From NCBI GenBank assembly GCA_902562875.1, contig CACEVB010000001.1:124001-188000 (forward strand): a DNA stretch of 64,000 nucleotides. The letters are read 5' to 3'. This DNA comes from an uncultured Pelagibacteraceae bacterium (GTDB taxonomy: Bacteria; Pseudomonadota; Alphaproteobacteria; Pelagibacterales; Pelagibacteraceae). Positions within the stretch are counted from its first letter, which is position 1. The number at the start of each line of letters is the position of its first letter. Made by a program: the position numbers and the translations under genes. The notes under the pieces are model-generated. The model was not told the DNA's origin. It did no database searches and saw only the letters and a list, made by a program, of their open reading frames with translations. Positions 48,956 through 59,197 of this stretch are shown here, one piece after another.

Positions 48956-49926
48956 GTATTTCTTAGTTTTTTTATAATTGTTTTTAATTCAAAAGGTAAA
49001 TCTGCCTCAAAAAAAATTTTTTTATTTTTTCTAGGATGAATAAAACCTAAGCTTTTAGCATGTAAAAACTGTCTATTTAAGTTATTTAAAACTTCGACAG
49101 TACCAATTTCAACATTTTTTATTTCTTTATATTTTTTTTTATAATGTTTATCACCTAAAATTGCATTTCCTTTATGTTTTAAATGTACTCTTATCTGATG
49201 TGTTCTTCCGGTTTCAAGCTTACACTCAACAAGGCTAAACGTTGGAGTTTTTTTACCCTCAAAAACTTCTAGTGTTTTATAATTCGTAATTGCTTTTTTT
49301 CCTTTTGAAATTCCAACTTCCATTAATTGTCTATTCTTTGAACTTCTTTTGATTAAAGTTTCAATTCTTCCAAATCGAGGTCTAATTTTCCCCCATACCA
49401 TTGCTAAGTATTTTCTATCAATCGAGTGGTCTTTAAATTGTTTCGATAAATTAAAATGTGTAAAATTATTTTTTGCTATTACGATTAAACCAGAGGTATC
49501 TTTATCTATCCTGTGAACTATACCTGGTCTAAATTTATCACCTATATTAGAAAGATTTTTCCCTTTATGTTTTATAAGAGCGTTTACAATCGTTTTATCA
49601 TAATTACCAGCACCAGGATGAATAGAAATTCCTGCTTTTTTGTTAATTATAATTAAATCTTTGTCCTCAAATACAATACTCAACTCATAATTAAATGGTT
49701 TTAAAGAAACTTCTTTGTCCTCTTCAATTTCTAAAGATATCTCGTCTCCATTTAATATTTTTTTTGAGGGATCTGTAATTATAGTTCCATTTATTTTAAG
49801 AAAATTCTTTTGAATTAAATTTTTAATTTTATTCCTGCTTAAATCCTTATATATTTGACTTAAATAATAATCTATACGTAATTTCTTTTGTAAATCTTTA
49901 ACAATAAATTTAATGATATTGTTCAT
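48952..49926 (-). CDS. rluD: Ribosomal large subunit pseudouridine synthase, RluD family
   Basis: Modifies 23S rRNA uridines (positions 1911, 1915 and 1917 in E. coli RluD). An S4-type RNA-binding domain at about 14-70 is followed by the catalytic motif GIVHRIDKDTSGLIVIAK with the active Asp near residue 140, and ETGRTHQIRVHLKHKGN near 240. The length of 324 aa is standard. The RluD versus RluC choice rests on conserved rluD-rpoH adjacency in Alphaproteobacteria. It is divergent from tRNA-Arg. Confidence 0.94.
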   Translation of the reverse strand: MNNIIKFIVKDLQKKLRIDYYLSQIYKDLSRNKIKNLIQKNFLKINGTIITDPSKKILNGDEISLEIEEDKEVSLKPFNYELSIVFEDKDLIIINKKAGISIHPGAGNYDKTIVNALIKHKGKNLSNIGDKFRPGIVHRIDKDTSGLIVIAKNNFTHFNLSKQFKDHSIDRKYLAMVWGKIRPRFGRIETLIKRSSKNRQLMEVGISKGKKAITNYKTLEVFEGKKTPTFSLVECKLETGRTHQIRVHLKHKGNAILGDKHYKKKYKEIKNVEIGTVEVLNNLNRQFLHAKSLGFIHPRKNKKIFFEADLPFELKTIIKKLRNT

Positions 49927-49949
49927 TTTTTATAATATTAATGCATTAC

Positions 49950-50026
49950 GCGTCTGTAGCTCAACTGGATAGAGCGCCAGATTTCGGCTCTGGAGGTTCA
50001 GGGTTCGACTCCTTGCAGGCGCGCCA
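49950..50026 (+). tRNA. tRNA-Arg (anticodon TCG), CCA encoded
   Basis: Acceptor GCGTCTG (49950-49956) pairs with CAGGCGC (50016-50022) using one G-T wobble; discriminator G at 50023, CCA at 50024-50026. Anticodon stem CCAGA/TCTGG holds the loop TTTCGGC with anticodon TCG. T-stem CAGGG/CCTTG and loop TTCGACT are normal. A TATAAT at 49931-49936 is a good -10. No integrase or att duplication is near. Confidence 0.96.
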
Positions 50027-50057
50027 AATAAAATATTATAAAAAATTTGCAAAAAAA

Positions 50058-50849
50058 TTATTCCCCCATGTTAACTAATGTGCCTTTTTTTCTTGCACCA
50101 TAAAAAGAATAATAAAACACACCAACAGCTATTGAAAAATAAATTATGTTTAATAATAAAGCATTAATTATATTTTCATAATTGACTATATTGTTGACTA
50201 ATATTGATCTAGCTTCCTCAAATATGTAAACTAAAGGTAAAAACTTAGAAATAATTTGTAGCCAGTCTGGCAAAATAGATAATGGATAATAAACACACCC
50301 TAGTGGTGCTAATAAAAAAAGTGATGACCAAGCGGTATTTTCAAAAGATGGTCCAAATCTTAATAGCCCAGATGTTACCAAAACCCCTAAAGTAATTCCA
50401 AAAACATACAAACTTAAAAAAAGTAAAATTAAAGAGGGACCCATATCCACAATAGAGACACCAAATAGTGGGCTCATCAATAAAACCGCAGGGACTATTC
50501 CAATTAACGTTCTTAATAACGCAGTACATGTTAATGCAATAATAATCTCACTTATTTTTAATGGTGCAACAAACAGATTAGTGAAATTCCTGCTCCAAAT
50601 CTCCTCTAAAAATAGCATATTAAAACTAATACTGGATCTGAAGAGAAAATCATAAAGTATTGCACAACTTAATATGACTCCCACTGTATTTGTGTAATAA
50701 TCACTGTACATTGTAAAAAATTTAGAGATAAAACCCCACAAAATTATTTGAATTGTTGGCCAGTAAATTAAATCTAAAATTCTGGGAAAAGAACCTTTAA
50801 TTAAATAAAGGTGTCTGATAGATAAAGCATACATTCGATTTAGGTTCAT
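50058..50849 (-). CDS. ABC-2 type transporter permease
   Basis: Membrane part of an exporter. The 263-aa sequence has six predicted helices and no large loop, as in ABC-2 permeases (YNF-type N-terminus with DLIYWPTIQIILWGF, then a terminal YYSFYGARKKG). Short helices and a conserved proline-rich loop near PLGCVYYPLSILPDWL match the family's polyol/polysaccharide or drug exporters. The substrate cannot be inferred. Encoded 2 nt after its ATPase partner. Confidence 0.88.
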   Translation of the reverse strand: MNLNRMYALSIRHLYLIKGSFPRILDLIYWPTIQIILWGFISKFFTMYSDYYTNTVGVILSCAILYDFLFRSSISFNMLFLEEIWSRNFTNLFVAPLKISEIIIALTCTALLRTLIGIVPAVLLMSPLFGVSIVDMGPSLILLFLSLYVFGITLGVLVTSGLLRFGPSFENTAWSSLFLLAPLGCVYYPLSILPDWLQIISKFLPLVYIFEEARSILVNNIVNYENIINALLLNIIYFSIAVGVFYYSFYGARKKGTLVNMGE

Positions 50850-50851
50850 AT

Positions 50852-51574
50852 TTATTCTCTTATAATTTTTAGAAAAGTTTCTTCAAGATTTAAACGTCCG
50901 TGTTTTATAATTAAGTCTTTACAAGTTCCTTCGTCAATAATTTTTCCACCTTTCATCATCATTACTTTTGAGCAAAGTCTCTCAACTTCATTCATGTTAT
51001 GAGAAGCAAGTAAAATAGTTGTATTATTTTTCTTTGCATAATTTTCTATGTAAGATCTTATGTAATCTCCTGTATCAGGATCAAGACTAGCAGTAGGCTC
51101 ATCTAGCAATAAAATTTCTGGGCTATTTATTAATGATTTTGCCAGAGAAACTCTATTTTTTTGACCTGAAGACAATTCTCCAGTTTTTTTTTTTTCAAAT
51201 TCACCAAGATGTAGTTCGTCTATTAAATTATTAATCTTATTTTTTAGATTTTTTACCTCGTACATTTTGCCATAAACAATCAAATTTTCCCTAACGGTAA
51301 GTTTTTTAGGTAATTCTACATATGGCGAAATAAAATTCATTTTTTCTAAAACTTCTATTCTATTTTTCTCTATTTCAACATTTTTACCTCTGACTAGAAT
51401 TTCACCACTGGTTGGTTTTATAAGTCCTAAAATCATCCCAATAGTTGTAGTTTTTCCACATCCATTTGGGCCCAATAATCCAATAATTGAACCAGTTTCA
51501 ATTTTAAAATCTAAATTTTTGACTGCTTTAAACTTTTCATAATTTTTATTTAAATTTTTTAGTTCAATGCTCAT
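50852..51574 (-). CDS. ABC transporter ATP-binding protein
   Basis: Nucleotide-binding subunit of the exporter with the adjacent permease. Walker A GPNGCGKTTT at residues 35-44, signature LSSGQKNRVSLAKSL, Walker B ILLLDEPTASLDPD, and the H-loop ASHNMNEVERL. Length is 240 aa. Its ATG overlaps the tsaC stop (ATGA). The three genes thus look like one minus-strand unit tsaC-ATPase-permease. Confidence 0.94.
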   Translation of the reverse strand: MSIELKNLNKNYEKFKAVKNLDFKIETGSIIGLLGPNGCGKTTTIGMILGLIKPTSGEILVRGKNVEIEKNRIEVLEKMNFISPYVELPKKLTVRENLIVYGKMYEVKNLKNKINNLIDELHLGEFEKKKTGELSSGQKNRVSLAKSLINSPEILLLDEPTASLDPDTGDYIRSYIENYAKKNNTTILLASHNMNEVERLCSKVMMMKGGKIIDEGTCKDLIIKHGRLNLEETFLKIIRE

Positions 51575-52500
51575 TTGTATGATGCTCTTTTCAATCTATC
51601 ATTAATTGTCTGTCCTATACCAATATTAGGAATTTTTTCGACCTCTATTAATTTGTATTTTTTTTTTTTTATTTCTCTAAGTGTTTTGTATAAATTTTTT
51701 CCAGCCTCAGTCAAATTTTTTTTTTTAGAAAGATAAAAAAAATTTAGATTTTTGGAATTTCTTTTATTTATTAATAAATAAGCACTATTTGTTTTTGGTT
51801 TTATTACATTTAATCTAATTGGAATTCCAGGAGAATAATGGAGTTTGCTTTGACCTGGCACCTTTATAAAAGATTTATTTATAAATTTTAATTTTAAATT
51901 AAGAACTTTATTAATTTTTTCTAGTTTCAATCCCCCCAATCTAACTATTTTTGGTCTATTGGTAAGATCTATAATTGTAGACTCCAGACCAATTATCGAT
52001 CTTCCTCCATCAAGTATATATTTTAATTTACTCCCGAATTCATCTTTTACATCGCTTTTAGTGACTGGGCTTATACTAGTAGAAATATTTGCACTAGGTG
52101 CTGCCAAAGGAAAATTAATCTTTTTTAATAGCGTTCTTGCCACTGGATGTTTTGGAAATCTTACTGCAAGTGAATTTTTATTATTTGTTACAATTCTTGA
52201 GACAGAACTTGTTTTTTTTAATTTAAGTATAAAAGTAATTGGCCCGGGACAAAATTTTTTAAACAACTTAATAAAAATATTATTTATATAACAATCTTTT
52301 TTTAACATTTTAAGATCAAAATAATGGACTATCAAAGGATTAAATTTTGGCCTTTTTTTTAACTTGTATATTTTTATTGTTGCAGTATTAGAATATGCGT
52401 TTGCAGCTAATCCATAAACTGTTTCTGTAGGCATTCCAATACATTCGTTTTTTTTTAAAAATTTTATTGATTTTTTAATACTGGAATTATTGATTTTCAT
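51571..52500 (-). CDS. tsaC: Threonylcarbamoyl-AMP synthase (Sua5/YrdC family)
   Basis: Makes the TC-AMP donor for t6A37 in tRNAs reading ANN codons. YrdC-domain motifs: GMPTETVYGLAANAY near residue 22, LKKRPKFNPLIVHY, PAAPSANIS-type sequence (APSANISTSISP) and LESTIIDLT. A C-terminal Sua5 extension from about 200 includes PGQSKLHYSPGIP, which gives 309 aa and identifies the two-domain Sua5 form. It heads the tsaC-ABC unit, divergent from xseB by 11 nt. Confidence 0.94.
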   Translation of the reverse strand: MKINNSSIKKSIKFLKKNECIGMPTETVYGLAANAYSNTATIKIYKLKKRPKFNPLIVHYFDLKMLKKDCYINNIFIKLFKKFCPGPITFILKLKKTSSVSRIVTNNKNSLAVRFPKHPVARTLLKKINFPLAAPSANISTSISPVTKSDVKDEFGSKLKYILDGGRSIIGLESTIIDLTNRPKIVRLGGLKLEKINKVLNLKLKFINKSFIKVPGQSKLHYSPGIPIRLNVIKPKTNSAYLLINKRNSKNLNFFYLSKKKNLTEAGKNLYKTLREIKKKKYKLIEVEKIPNIGIGQTINDRLKRASYK

Positions 52501-52511
52501 GTATTAATTAG

Positions 52512-52754
52512 ATGTTTAATATGAAAGACAAAAATTTACTAGATGATATTAGTAATAAATCTTTGAGCGAACTTACAGAATTAGTTAATAATTTGGTAAA
52601 TAAATTAGAAAAAGAAAAAAACTTGGAAAACTCTATTACAGATTATCAAAAAATAATTTCGATTAACAATTTAATACAAAAAAAATTCAAAAAAGCTTCA
52701 AGAGAAATATCAGATGTTACAAACAATAAAATAAAAAAAATTTTAAAAAAATGA
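52512..52754 (+). CDS. xseB: Exodeoxyribonuclease VII small subunit
   Basis: Small subunit that with XseA degrades single-stranded DNA. The 80-aa sequence has LSELTELVNNLVNKLEKEKN and the LENSITDYQK pattern of XseB, all alpha-helical. The ATG overlaps nothing and the stop overlaps the ispA ATG (ATGA). xseB-ispA-dxs is a common proteobacterial order and confirms the assignment of this short, divergent protein. xseA is not in the window. Confidence 0.82.
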   Translation: MFNMKDKNLLDDISNKSLSELTELVNNLVNKLEKEKNLENSITDYQKIISINNLIQKKFKKASREISDVTNNKIKKILKK

Positions 52755-53620
52755 AAAATAAGTTGTCTAAAGTTGCAAAGGATATTAATAATTATTTAAA
52801 AATTTTTTTGAGACAACAAAAAAATTCTGGTCTTTTACCCCCAATGAAATACGGATTGCTACCAGGAGGCAAAAAAATAAGATCAAAATTGTTAATTGAC
52901 GTGGGAAAAATTTTTAAAATTAAATATCAAACATTAATTAAGATAGGTGCAGCAGTCGAGTGCATACATGCATATTCTTTAATTCATGATGATTTACCTT
53001 GTATGGATGACGACACTATTAGACGAGGAAAATTGACTACACATAAAAAATTTGGTGAAGCTACCGCAATATTAGCTGGGAACTCTCTTTTAACTATCAG
53101 TTTTGAAATATTAAGTTCACCTAAATTAAATATATCCGAAAAATTAAAAAACCAAATTATTAATTTAATTTCTAAATGCTCAGGACATGTGGGTGTTGCA
53201 GGTGGACAGCTTCTAGATCTTAGTTATGAAAAAAAAAGAATTTCAAAAATTAAAATTATTGAAATGCAAAGAAAAAAAACAGGAATGCTTTTTCACTTTT
53301 GTTGCATAGCTCCTGTAATATTGTCAAAAAAAAAAAGATATTTAAATAAATTCGCAAATATCGGTTTAGACATTGGTTTACTATTTCAAATTACTGATGA
53401 TTTAATAGATTATAAGGGAATAAGTAAAATTGCAGGAAAAAAAACAGGAAAAGATAAAAAAAAAGGCAAAGCTACTTTAATAAGTTTACTTGGGTATAAA
53501 AATACTATTAATTACTTAGAATTGTTAAAAAATAAAATATTTAAGCAATTAAATAATTTCGGAGATAAATCTAAAGATTTAAAAGAGACTTTAGATTTTG
53601 TATTATCAAGATCAAAATGA
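52751..53620 (+). CDS. ispA: Farnesyl/geranylgeranyl diphosphate synthase
   Basis: Condenses IPP units to C15. The first Asp-rich motif [15 protein letters not shown] is near residue 80 and the second, DDLIDYKG, near 220; GKKIRSKL with the IPP-binding Arg is at the start and [13 protein letters not shown] follows. Length is 289 aa. The residues before the first motif (LIHDDL) fit short-chain products. Overlaps xseB and dxs by 4 nt each. Confidence 0.95.
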   Translation: MKNKLSKVAKDINNYLKIFLRQQKNSGLLPPMKYGLLPGGKKIRSKLLIDVGKIFKIKYQTLIKIGAAVECIHAYSLIHDDLPCMDDDTIRRGKLTTHKKFGEATAILAGNSLLTISFEILSSPKLNISEKLKNQIINLISKCSGHVGVAGGQLLDLSYEKKRISKIKIIEMQRKKTGMLFHFCCIAPVILSKKKRYLNKFANIGLDIGLLFQITDDLIDYKGISKIAGKKTGKDKKKGKATLISLLGYKNTINYLELLKNKIFKQLNNFGDKSKDLKETLDFVLSRSK

Positions 53621-55530
53621 AAAAAAATTATAAGTATTTAAATGATATAAATTTTCCTTCTGATTTAAGAAAACTGAAAAAATTTGAATTAAAACATTTA
53701 GCAAATGAATTAAGAGAAGAAATGATAAGCGCTGTTGCAGAAACTGGTGGTCATTTAGGAGCTGGCTTAGGTGTGGTAGAGTTGACTGTAGCTTTGCACT
53801 ACATTTTTGATACTCCTACAGATAAATTAATCTGGGATGTAGGTCACCAGGCGTACCCTCATAAAATATTAACAGGAAGAAAAGATAAAATTAGGACACT
53901 GAGAAAAGGAAATGGTTTATCAGGTTTCACAAAACGATCAGAAAGTGAATATGATCCATTTGGAGCCGCTCATAGTTCAACCTCAATATCCTCTGGTTTA
54001 GGGATTGCAATTGCAAATAAATTATCTAATAAATCTAGTAATGTTATTTCAGTTATTGGAGACGGTGCAATAAGTGCAGGTATGGCTTATGAGGCCATGA
54101 ACAACGCAGGAGCAAGTAAAACTAAAATTATAGTTATTCTAAATGATAATGACATGTCAATCTCAAAGCCAGTAGGGGCAATGAGAGGATATCTAGCAAA
54201 AATTTTATCTGGTAAAATTTATTTTAGTTTTAGAGAGACAATTAAATTAATTATTTCTGCATTTTCAAAAAGATTTTCAAAAAAAGCAGGAAAGGCGGAG
54301 GATTTTTTAAGATCTGCTGTAACAGGTGGTACATTATTTAATTCGATGGGGTTTTACTATGTTGGACCAATTGATGGACATGATTTAGATGCTTTGTTAC
54401 CAGTATTACAAAATGCAAAAGAGGTAAATTACGATGGACCAATTATGATACATGTAAAAACACAAAAGGGAAAAGGTTATAGTTTTGCTGAAAAATCAGA
54501 GGATAAGTATCATGGAGTTTCGAAGTTTAATGTAAATACTGGTAAACAAGAAAAGTCAAATTCTAAAGTACCCTCTTATACTAAAGTGTTTGCTAACACA
54601 CTAATTCAACATGCTGAAAATGATAGCAAAGTTATCGGTATAACGGCTGCTATGCCTTCAGGAACTGGGATGGATATATTCGGTAATAAATTTCCTAATC
54701 GTATGTTTGACGTTGGTATTGCAGAGCAGCATGCCGTGACATTTGCAGCGGGACTAGCAACAGAAGGATACAAGCCTTACGCAGCTATATATTCAACATT
54801 TCTACAAAGAGCCTATGATCAGGTTGTTCATGACGTAGCAATTCAAAGTTTGCCAGTAAGGTTTGCAATAGATAGGGCAGGACTAGTGGGAGCAGACGGA
54901 CCAACTCATGCTGGATCATTTGATATAACTTATCTATCAACATTACCAAACTTTATTGTAATGGCTGCTAGCGATGAAGGTGAATTAGTTAAAATGATAA
55001 ATACTTCAATGGACATAAATGATAGACCTTGTGCTTTTAGATATCCAAGAGGAAATGGTTTAGGTGTAGATTTACCCACCATAGATGAGAAGTTAACAGT
55101 TGGAAAAGGACGTATAATAAAAGAGGGAAAAAAAGTTGCAGTTTTAAATTTTGGTGCAAGACTTAATGAAACACTGATAGCAAGAGAATATTTAGTGAAA
55201 AAAGGTATTTATTTGACTATAATTGATGCAAGGTTTGCGAAACCATTAGATGAGAAACTTATTTGGCAAATTGCAAATGATCATGAACTTTTAATTACAA
55301 TAGAAGAAGGTTCAATTGGTGGATTTGGTTCGCATGTAACCCAATTCTTATCTGAAAAAAATTTCCTAGATAGCAAATTAAAGTTTAGATCAATGATTTT
55401 TCCAGATAAGTTTATAGATCAAGATAAACCAGAGCATATGTATAAATTAGCTGGTTTAGATGCAAATAGTATTACAGAAAAAATTTTAAACGCTTTAAAC
55501 TCAAAAATTGTTTTAAAAAAAACAAATTAG
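53617..55530 (+). CDS. dxs: 1-deoxy-D-xylulose-5-phosphate synthase
   Basis: First enzyme of the MEP isoprenoid pathway, also used for thiamine and pyridoxal. TPP motif [18 protein letters not shown] near residue 150, the histidine [15 protein letters not shown] at the start, and C-terminal [14 protein letters not shown] with catalytic Glu, [15 protein letters not shown] and RFAKPLDEK. Length is 637 aa, complete. Its stop is shared with aroC (TTAG, 55527-55530). Confidence 0.97.
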   Translation: MKKNYKYLNDINFPSDLRKLKKFELKHLANELREEMISAVAETGGHLGAGLGVVELTVALHYIFDTPTDKLIWDVGHQAYPHKILTGRKDKIRTLRKGNGLSGFTKRSESEYDPFGAAHSSTSISSGLGIAIANKLSNKSSNVISVIGDGAISAGMAYEAMNNAGASKTKIIVILNDNDMSISKPVGAMRGYLAKILSGKIYFSFRETIKLIISAFSKRFSKKAGKAEDFLRSAVTGGTLFNSMGFYYVGPIDGHDLDALLPVLQNAKEVNYDGPIMIHVKTQKGKGYSFAEKSEDKYHGVSKFNVNTGKQEKSNSKVPSYTKVFANTLIQHAENDSKVIGITAAMPSGTGMDIFGNKFPNRMFDVGIAEQHAVTFAAGLATEGYKPYAAIYSTFLQRAYDQVVHDVAIQSLPVRFAIDRAGLVGADGPTHAGSFDITYLSTLPNFIVMAASDEGELVKMINTSMDINDRPCAFRYPRGNGLGVDLPTIDEKLTVGKGRIIKEGKKVAVLNFGARLNETLIAREYLVKKGIYLTIIDARFAKPLDEKLIWQIANDHELLITIEEGSIGGFGSHVTQFLSEKNFLDSKLKFRSMIFPDKFIDQDKPEHMYKLAGLDANSITEKILNALNSKIVLKKTN

Positions 55531-56612
55531 ATTTTACATTGTGCATTATTCATCATTAAATGATCTAGCAATACACAATTCATCATCGCCTCACCTATTG
55601 GCACAGCTCTAATACCGACACAAGGATCATGCCTGCCTTTGACTGATATAGACGTATTTTTTCCAAATTTGTCTATAGTTTTTCTAGAAGTAAGAATAGA
55701 TGATGTTGGTTTAACCGCAAAGGATACTTTAATTTCTTGACCTGAGGATATTCCACCCAATATACCACCCGCATTATTAGAATTGAATTTAATTTTTTTA
55801 CCCTTGAGAAAAATTTCATCAGAATTTTCCTCTCCGGTCAATTGTGCAGAGTTCATTCCTGATCCAATGTTTACACCTTTAACTGCATTTATGCTCATCA
55901 TAGCTGCAGCTATATCCATATCTAATTTTGAATATACGGGTGCTCCCAGACCAATAGGTATTCCTCTGGCTCTAATTTCAATAACAGCTCCACAAGATGA
56001 ACCAGCCTTTCTTATACTAAGTAAGTATTTTTCCCATAATTTTAAAATTGATCTATCTGGACAAAATAATGCATTATTTCTTATGTAATTATCATTCCAA
56101 TTTTTAAGATTACATCCTAAAATACCAAGCTGGGTAACTGCACCAATTACTTTATATTTTCTTCCTAATTTATTTTGTAAAACTTTTTTTGCGATAGCTC
56201 CAGCTGCAACTCTAGATGCAGTTTCTCTAGCAGACTGTCGTCCACCTCCTCTATAATCTCTAATGCCGTATTTTTTAAAATACGTGAAATCTGCATGACC
56301 TGGTCTAAATTTATTTTTTATTGTTTCGTAATCTCTTGATTTCATATCTTGATTATAAATAATCATCGATATGGGTGTTCCTGTGGTTTTTCCCTCAAAT
56401 ACTCCAGATAAAATTTGAACTTTATCACTTTCTTTCCTTTGAGTGGTAAACTTTGATTGTCCAGGTTTTCTTTTGTTAAGCTCCAATTGAATATCTTGCT
56501 CTTTTATTGATATATTTGGAGGACACCCATCAACGACGCACCCTATTGCTGGACCATGCGATTCTCCCCATGTTGTAAAACGAAATATTTTTCCAAATGT
56601 GTTAAAAGACAT
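55527..56612 (-). CDS. aroC: Chorismate synthase
   Basis: Makes chorismate with reduced FMN. Signatures: [18 protein letters not shown] at residue 16, [37 protein letters not shown] near residue 105 in shorter pieces, and GISSGQEI and [18 protein letters not shown] near 330. The 361 aa are complete. Convergent with dxs with a 4-nt overlap and divergent from pdxH by 32 nt. Confidence 0.98.
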   Translation of the reverse strand: MSFNTFGKIFRFTTWGESHGPAIGCVVDGCPPNISIKEQDIQLELNKRKPGQSKFTTQRKESDKVQILSGVFEGKTTGTPISMIIYNQDMKSRDYETIKNKFRPGHADFTYFKKYGIRDYRGGGRQSARETASRVAAGAIAKKVLQNKLGRKYKVIGAVTQLGILGCNLKNWNDNYIRNNALFCPDRSILKLWEKYLLSIRKAGSSCGAVIEIRARGIPIGLGAPVYSKLDMDIAAAMMSINAVKGVNIGSGMNSAQLTGEENSDEIFLKGKKIKFNSNNAGGILGGISSGQEIKVSFAVKPTSSILTSRKTIDKFGKNTSISVKGRHDPCVGIRAVPIGEAMMNCVLLDHLMMNNAQCKI

Positions 56613-56644
56613 TAATATATTATATAAGTTATTTTGTTAAAATT

Positions 56645-57271
56645 ATGAATCAAAAAAATTCTTTAGGCCTTAATATTTGCTTTGGAGATATAGATAAACC
56701 TATAGATTTGTTCAAAGTTTGGTTTGAAGAGGCAAAAAAATCTGAAATTAACGACCCAAATGCAGTTGCATTGGCAACATCAGATCTTAATTCAGTTCCA
56801 ACTGTGAGAATGGTTTTATTAAAAGATTTCAACCTAGACGGTTTCGTTTTTTACACAAACTTAAATAGCAAAAAAAGCGATGATTTAAAAAACAATCCAC
56901 ATGCATCTATGTGCTTTCATTGGAAGACCTTATTAAGACAAATTAGAATAGTAGGAAAAATAAGTAGAGTAAATAGCAAGGATGCTGATGAATATTATAA
57001 CTCAAGAGCTTATGGAAGTAGAATTGGTGCTTGGGCATCAAATCAAAGTGTAACTCTTAAAAATAGAGATGAGCTTTATAGCAGAATAGAAGAATTTAAA
57101 AAAAAATATCCAGATGAAAATAAAGTTCCAAGACCTCCCTATTGGTCTGGATGGAATTTGAAACCAGATATAATTGAATTCTGGTTAGATGGGGAGAATA
57201 GAGTTCACGAAAGACTTCAGTATAAAAAAATTGACTCAGACAGTTGGGAAAAAAGTTTACTAAGTCCTTAA
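56645..57271 (+). CDS. pdxH: Pyridoxamine 5'-phosphate oxidase
   Basis: FMN enzyme that makes PLP. Motifs: VRMVLLKDFNLDGFVFYTNLNSKK near residue 53 in shorter pieces, FHWKTLLRQIRIVG, SRIGAWASNQS and the C-terminal PDIIEFWLDGENRVHER. Length is 208 aa. Note R-x-H-E-R near the C-terminus for PLP binding. Convergent with ispB with the shared TTAA stop. Provides PLP to ilvE and other transaminases. Confidence 0.97.
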   Translation: MNQKNSLGLNICFGDIDKPIDLFKVWFEEAKKSEINDPNAVALATSDLNSVPTVRMVLLKDFNLDGFVFYTNLNSKKSDDLKNNPHASMCFHWKTLLRQIRIVGKISRVNSKDADEYYNSRAYGSRIGAWASNQSVTLKNRDELYSRIEEFKKKYPDENKVPRPPYWSGWNLKPDIIEFWLDGENRVHERLQYKKIDSDSWEKSLLSP

Positions 57272-58281
57272 AAAGATCTTTCTAGACTAAAGTATGTAAG
57301 ATTCTTTAAAATTTTCTTCTCTTTGCTATCCTCAAATATATTTAATGAATTCGATGCAATATTTATAAAATATTCCGCTTTTTTATAACAATCATTGATT
57401 ACTTTATATTTATTTATCATGTCTAAGACTTTATTTAGATCATTTATGTTTCTTTCTGGTTTATTAAAAATAGTTAAGAGCTCTCTTTTTTCTTTATCAT
57501 TTATTTTTTGATAAAGTAATATTATTGGCAAAGTAACCTTTCCCTCAAAAAAATCGTTACCTATTTTTTTTCCAAAAATTTTTAAATCTGAATTGTAATC
57601 TAAAGTATCATCTGCAATTTGAAAAGTAAGTCCTAAATTTTTTCCGTAAGAGTATAGTGCATCTTTTGTTTTATTTTCCTTTCCAGACAAAATTGCACCT
57701 ACTTTAGTTGATGCAGCAAATAAAGAAGCTGTTTTCCATGAAATAATTTTTAAATAAGTTTCCTCTAAAATATCAATTTCTTTATTATGTTGTAATTGTA
57801 AAACCTCACCTTGTGAGATTTCTGCAGATGTTGATGATAAGAGCTTTAATATTTCTAAATCTCCGTCATCTACCATCATTTCAAAACATCTGCTTAATAA
57901 GTAGTCACCTACTAGTATCGATGATTGATTACCCCATATTTTATTTAATGTTTTTTTTCCTCGTCTAACTTCTCCATTATCTATAACATCGTCATGCATA
58001 AGAGTAGCAGCGTGAATTAATTCGACACAAGCTGAAAGATTTATATCTCTGCCTCCTTTATAATATCCACATAACTTAGCAGATCCTAATGTAAGCAAAG
58101 CTCTTATTCTTTTACCACCAGTATTAAGCTGGTATTTAGTCATTTCATCAACTAATTCTACTTTACTAGTCAATTTCTGTTTTATTCTTTCATCGACCAG
58201 GATTAATTTATCGTCTACCGAGTTTTTTAACTCAGAATAGGAGTCATTAATTTTGGTTTTTAATTGGACTACAGTACCCAT
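57268..58281 (-). CDS. ispB: Long-chain polyprenyl diphosphate synthase (octaprenyl/decaprenyl type)
   Basis: Makes the ubiquinone side chain. First Asp-rich motif LMHDDVIDNGEVRRG near residue 93 and second DDTLDYNSD near 220; GGKRIRALL is upstream. The 337 aa are standard for IspB and longer than IspA. Chain length cannot be read from the sequence, but alphaproteobacterial ubiquinone has ten units. A TATAAT lies 11 nt before its ATG. Confidence 0.93.
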   Translation of the reverse strand: MGTVVQLKTKINDSYSELKNSVDDKLILVDERIKQKLTSKVELVDEMTKYQLNTGGKRIRALLTLGSAKLCGYYKGGRDINLSACVELIHAATLMHDDVIDNGEVRRGKKTLNKIWGNQSSILVGDYLLSRCFEMMVDDGDLEILKLLSSTSAEISQGEVLQLQHNKEIDILEETYLKIISWKTASLFAASTKVGAILSGKENKTKDALYSYGKNLGLTFQIADDTLDYNSDLKIFGKKIGNDFFEGKVTLPIILLYQKINDKEKRELLTIFNKPERNINDLNKVLDMINKYKVINDCYKKAEYFINIASNSLNIFEDSKEKKILKNLTYFSLERSF

Positions 58282-58292
58282 TTTTTCAAAAT

Positions 58293-58323
58293 ATTATATT
58301 AATTTTATTAATATACTTATCAA
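58293..58323 (-). promoter_or_regulatory. Predicted ispB promoter
   Basis: Minus strand: TTGATA (58323-58318), 19-nt spacer, perfect TATAAT (58298-58293), 11 nt before the ATG at 58281. The -35 overlaps a TCAATTGA palindrome shared with the opposing sppA-side TTGACG at 58324-58329. The 109-nt intergenic region (58282-58390) holds nothing else that I can recognise. Confidence 0.4.
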
Positions 58324-58390
58324 TTGACGCACCTTAAACTTCAACTATTAGTAGACTTTATATTCCTTAAAAAATCTAATAAGCATATTT

Positions 58391-59197
58391 ATGTTTTCAT
58401 TATTCAAAAAAAAAAAAATTATTCCACATATTAAGCTTTATGGAGTTATTGGAAATGTTGGAAAATTTAAACAAGGTATAGATTTTTCTGGTCAAGAGGA
58501 AATAATTAAAAAAGCTTTTTCAATTAAAAAATCTCTTGCAGTTGCTATATCAATTAATTCTCCCGGTGGATCACCTGTTCAATCTCATCTTGTGCATGAT
58601 TTTATAAGATACCAAGCAAAGAAGAATAAAAAAAAAGTTATTGTTTTTGCAGAGGATGTTGCAGCATCAGGAGGTTATCTTATTTCGTGCGCTGGTGACG
58701 AGATTTATGCAAATCAAAGTTCAATAGTTGGATCCATAGGAGTTATATACTCATCCTTTGGATTTAAAGATTTAATTGAAAAAATAGGAGTTCAAAGAAG
58801 AGTATATACTGCTGGAAAAAATAAAAGTACATTAGACCCTTTTCTAGATGAAAAAAAAGAGGATATTGAGAGATTAAAAAATATTCAATTAGATCTCCAT
58901 AAAAATTTTATAGATGTTGTTGAAAAAAGTAGATCAGAAAAACTTAAAAAAGATATTGGCATCGAATTATTTAGTGGAGAATTTTGGTCAGGAAATAAAG
59001 CATTAGAATTAGGATTAATTGATGGGATTGGAAATGCAAATGATGTGCTTAGGGAAAAATATGGCGAGGATATAGTAATTAAAAATTTTGAAAAAAGTAA
59101 GAGCTGGTTAGCTAGAAAATTATCTTCAGAGTCAAATGCAGAAAAAATTATAAACACTATTGAAGAAAAATCTATCTGGCAAAAATATGGTTTTTAA
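58391..59197 (+). CDS. S49-family signal-peptide peptidase (SppA/SohB-like)
   Basis: Cleaves leftover signal peptides. The catalytic serine is in [18 protein letters not shown] near residue 95, followed by [18 protein letters not shown] and the general-base lysine region [11 protein letters not shown] near residue 145. At 268 aa it is a compact single-domain form, and the N-terminus lacks an obvious membrane helix (it begins FSLFKKKK). Overlaps glyQ by 11 nt. The 109-nt upstream region is described with the ispB promoter. Confidence 0.92.
   Translation: MFSLFKKKKIIPHIKLYGVIGNVGKFKQGIDFSGQEEIIKKAFSIKKSLAVAISINSPGGSPVQSHLVHDFIRYQAKKNKKKVIVFAEDVAASGGYLISCAGDEIYANQSSIVGSIGVIYSSFGFKDLIEKIGVQRRVYTAGKNKSTLDPFLDEKKEDIERLKNIQLDLHKNFIDVVEKSRSEKLKKDIGIELFSGEFWSGNKALELGLIDGIGNANDVLREKYGEDIVIKNFEKSKSWLARKLSSESNAEKIINTIEEKSIWQKYGF

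Noticed and set aside
49950-51574. tRNA-Arg followed by ABC genes as an integrated island
   Set aside because: No integrase, no repeated tRNA end, and base composition looks like the neighbours.
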